In this document: positions 61,775 through 64,000 of the stretch, one piece after another
Position numbering within the stretch: position 1 is the stretch's first letter
How the letters are laid out: each line of letters starts with the position of its first letter
Assembly: GCA_052168355.1 (NCBI GenBank)
Contig: JBQLZQ010000085.1
Coordinates: 1-64,000 of the forward strand
Length of the DNA: 64,000 bases
Source of the DNA: JBQLZQ01 sp052168355
GTDB lineage: Bacteria > Pseudomonadota > Alphaproteobacteria > DSM-16000 > Inquilinaceae
Reading direction: 5' to 3'
Notes under the pieces: model-generated
The model's input: only the letters and a program-made list of their open reading frames with translations
Told to the model about the DNA's origin: nothing
Databases searched by the model: none
Position numbers and translations under genes: made by a program

Positions 61775-63335
61775 GTTTCTGGCTGTCCCGCTGCTGCTCG
61801 CCCTGACCGCGCCTGCCGCGGGGGCGGAAAGCACGATCAGATTTATCGACCGGGGTGCCGATCAAGACTTCACCCATCGCTATGAGGGCGGATGGGAGCA
61901 CTTCGTCGGCGGTGGGGTCGCCGTGTTCGACTGCAACGGCGACCGGCGGCCGGACGCGTTCGTCGCGGGCGGTAGCGAAACGGCGAAACTTCTCGTCAAC
62001 ACAAGCGTTATGCCGGGCGGCCAGATCGCCTTTGCCGACCGCACCACCGACTCGACCGGCCTGCGGGATGCCACCGGCGCCTATCCGATCGACATCGACT
62101 CCGACGGGGCCATGGATCTGGCGGTGCTGCGGGTCGGCGAAAACCTGCTTTTGCGGGGCGACGGCGCGTGCGGCTTCGCCCGCGCCAACGAACGCTGGGG
62201 CTTCGACGGCGGGGCGCGCTGGACCACTGCGTTCAGCGCCACCTGGGAGGATGGGCAAGCCTTTCCGACACTGGCCTTTGGCAACTATGTCGACCGGTCC
62301 GATCCCGACGGGCCGTTCCGGGCGTGCGATGTCAACCTTCTGTATCGCCCGAGCCCGACCGGATACGGCGCGCCGTTCGATCTTGCGCCCGGCCATTGCG
62401 CCCTGTCGCTGCTGTTTTCCGATTGGAACCGTGAGGGCCGCGCCGACCTGCGCGTCAGCAACGACCGGCACTATTATGTCCGCGACGGCCAGGAGCAGCT
62501 CTGGCGGATGGGCGCGGCCCCGACCCTCTATGGCGAGGACGATGGCTGGCGGCCGCTTCGCATCTGGGGCATGGGCATCGCCAGCCGCGATATCACCGGC
62601 GACGGCTACCCGGAAATCTACCTCACCAGCATGGCGGATCAGAAGCTGCGTGTGCGGGACCCGGGCGCGGCGGGCCCCAGCTACCATGACGAAGCCTACG
62701 ATCGGGGCGCCAACGCCCATATGCCGTATACCGGCGGCGACGGTCGGCCCTCGGCCGGCTGGCACGCCGCCTTCGCCGACATCGACAATGACGGTGCGGA
62801 CGATCTGTTCGTGGCCAAGGGCAATGTCGAACAGATGCCAGACATGGCGATGCGCGACCCAAATAATCTGCTGATCCAGCAACCGGACGGATCGTTCGTC
62901 GAGCATGGGCTGGAGGCGGGTCTGGCGTCGACGGAGCGCGCGCGGGGCGCCGCCGTCGCCGACCTCAATCTCGACGGACGGCTCGATATCGTCGTCGTCA
63001 ACCGCCGGGCCAATATCGAGATCCACGAAAACGTCTCGGACTTTGGCGGCGCCTTCCTGACCGTCGAACCGGTACAGACGGGGCCGAATCCGAACGCGGT
63101 CGGCGCCTGGATCGAGGTCCGAGCCGGCGACCGCGCCTGGCATCGGGAAGTCACGGTGGGGGGCGGCCATGCGAGCGGCACGGCGGGGCCGGAGCATTTC
63201 GGGCTTGGGGACGCCGATGAGGTTGAGGTCCGCGTGACGTGGCCCGACGGATCCCGCACCGACTGGATGCCGTCCAACCCCAACGCATTCGTTCGCGTCG
63301 TTCGGGACGGCGGGATCGAAACCGTCTTGCCTTGA
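61758..63335 (+). CDS. Exported FG-GAP/CRTAC1-like protein
   Basis: A 525-residue exported protein. It has a signal peptide (LAVPLLLALTAPAAGAES) and repeated calcium-binding-like FG-GAP/VCBS motifs (DCNGDRRPDAFV, DIDSDGAMDLAVL, DITGDGYPEIYL, DIDNDGADDLFVA, DLNLDGRLDIVVV). A C-terminal ASPIC/UnbV domain (about 430-525) contains WPDGSRTDWM. The GTG at 61758 is the only start that gives the signal peptide and overlaps the ATPase stop. Such proteins often sit beside cytochrome c peroxidase-like genes, as here. The function is unknown, and it may be part of the importer transcript only by position. Confidence 0.8.
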   Translation: MRPRSRFLAVPLLLALTAPAAGAESTIRFIDRGADQDFTHRYEGGWEHFVGGGVAVFDCNGDRRPDAFVAGGSETAKLLVNTSVMPGGQIAFADRTTDSTGLRDATGAYPIDIDSDGAMDLAVLRVGENLLLRGDGACGFARANERWGFDGGARWTTAFSATWEDGQAFPTLAFGNYVDRSDPDGPFRACDVNLLYRPSPTGYGAPFDLAPGHCALSLLFSDWNREGRADLRVSNDRHYYVRDGQEQLWRMGAAPTLYGEDDGWRPLRIWGMGIASRDITGDGYPEIYLTSMADQKLRVRDPGAAGPSYHDEAYDRGANAHMPYTGGDGRPSAGWHAAFADIDNDGADDLFVAKGNVEQMPDMAMRDPNNLLIQQPDGSFVEHGLEAGLASTERARGAAVADLNLDGRLDIVVVNRRANIEIHENVSDFGGAFLTVEPVQTGPNPNAVGAWIEVRAGDRAWHREVTVGGGHASGTAGPEHFGLGDADEVEVRVTWPDGSRTDWMPSNPNAFVRVVRDGGIETVLP

Positions 63336-63344
63336 CGCAGATGG

Positions 63345-64000
63345 TCAGTCGAAGGGAAGGCCGCTGGGAACGCGTTCCGGCCGACCCAGGCGCCCTTCCA
63401 GGCTGCGGTCGTCGGTCAATGCCTCCAGGAATGCCAGCAGATCGGCGATATCGTCTTCCGCCAGGGGAACGGGCGCCTGTTCGCCGCTTGCCAGGATCCG
63501 GTCCATTTCGGCCGCGTCGTTCAGGACCCACCAGTCGGTTTCAGCCGCTTCCGGGAATGCGACGAGATCCACGGTTTCCGGCTGGAAAGCCGTCAGCGAC
63601 GTCCGGGCGTCGAGGTGATGCCGCACGATGCCCTCCAATGTCGCGAAAGCGCCGGTGTGTCCGTAGGGGCCGGTGGCGGCGACGTTGCGCAGGCTGGGCG
63701 TCCGAAACCGGTAGGCGTCCTCGGCCCGGCCGGTGACCCGCATCCGGCCGATATCGACGGGGCGGCTCTCGAACCGGGCCGTCTTGCCGGGGCCGAACTG
63801 CGGCACGGCGATGGCGTGAAACCCTTGATCGGTCTGCAGCGCGCCGCTGTGGCATTGGCCGCAGCCGGCGGAACCGTAGAACAGGTCCATGCCGCGTTTG
63901 GCGGCGTCGTCCAGGGCCGTCTCGTCGCCCGCCAGATAGCGGTCAAAGGGGCTGTCGGTCGCCCGCCATTCCCAGGCGATGAATTCGGCCATGGCGTTGG
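63345..64000 (-). CDS. Di-haem cytochrome c peroxidase/MauG-family protein, C-terminal part
   Basis: At least 218 residues of a larger gene whose 5' end lies beyond the window. The second haem domain is visible: CxxCH as CGQCH, then YRFRTPSLRNVAATGPYGHTGAF and the LADLLAFLEAL-type ending. Such periplasmic proteins reduce peroxide or oxidise a protein partner. It converges with the FG-GAP gene, 9 bases between stops. The ATG at 63992 is probably internal, because the reading frame stays open to the window edge and the first haem domain is missing. Confidence 0.82.
   Translation of the reverse strand, partial: NAMAEFIAWEWRATDSPFDRYLAGDETALDDAAKRGMDLFYGSAGCGQCHSGALQTDQGFHAIAVPQFGPGKTARFESRPVDIGRMRVTGRAEDAYRFRTPSLRNVAATGPYGHTGAFATLEGIVRHHLDARTSLTAFQPETVDLVAFPEAAETDWWVLNDAAEMDRILASGEQAPVPLAEDDIADLLAFLEALTDDRSLEGRLGRPERVPSGLPFD

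Overview
The window is GC-rich (about two thirds G+C) and densely coded on both strands. It looks like a chromosomal segment of a metabolically versatile alphaproteobacterium, perhaps of a Rhodospirillales or Rhizobiales type. This rests on the gene families: tripartite tricarboxylate transporters, many sugar ABC importers, an alphaproteobacterial-style inositol cluster, type-2 ArgC, DusA, HpsN and SuyAB. No rRNA, tRNA, insertion sequence, phage or CRISPR array was seen. Most of the window is catabolic operons, each with its own importer, separated by short housekeeping stretches.

Layout. 0-2.2 kb: a tandem PilZ protein and a MoxR-like AAA ATPase. 2.3-8.4 kb: one tight operon with a tripartite tricarboxylate-type importer, an HpcH/HpaI aldolase, an MFS carrier and D-erythronate dehydrogenase. 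8.5-17.4 kb: a HerA-like ATPase, an SDR, an OsmC peroxidase, phnCDE, argC, a FemAB-like acyltransferase and an L-threonate dehydrogenase. 17.5-31.5 kb: two converging sugar operons. One is RbsABC-like plus an SMP-30 lactonase. The other is EthD, SDR, GH31 glycosidase and a MalEFGK-like importer. Both start from nearly identical promoter/operator modules next to a LacI regulator. 31.7-40.9 kb: a complete operon for 2,3-dihydroxypropane-1-sulfonate (DHPS): ABC importer, HpsN, two further dehydrogenases and SuyAB, divergent from a second LacI regulator with a multi-site operator. 40.9-48.2 kb: a third sugar ABC system with a SIS-domain protein, a GntR/HutC regulator and an FGGY kinase. 48.3-52.5 kb: GNAT, XRE regulator, SRPBCC membrane protein and dusA. 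52.5-61.8 kb: a myo-inositol cluster (class II aldolase, iolB, iolC, iolD, an iolE/iolI-like gene and an importer) with three LacI-type operators but no LacI gene beside it. 61.8-64 kb: a CRTAC1-like FG-GAP protein and the 3' part of a di-haem peroxidase.

The most notable system is the DHPS operon at 31.7-39.8 kb. DHPS would be taken up by a taurine/nitrate-type ABC importer, epimerised by the two extra dehydrogenases, oxidised by HpsN to (R)-sulfolactate, and split by SuyAB to pyruvate and sulfite. The enzyme calls rest on recognisable family sequence. The importer substrate, the roles of the two extra dehydrogenases and the regulator-operator pairing are inferred from gene order.

A second recurring pattern is a strong GC hairpin placed directly after the substrate-binding-protein gene inside three separate ABC operons. 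All start sites were chosen by hand from reading frame, Shine-Dalgarno sequence and overlap; several are GTG or TTG.
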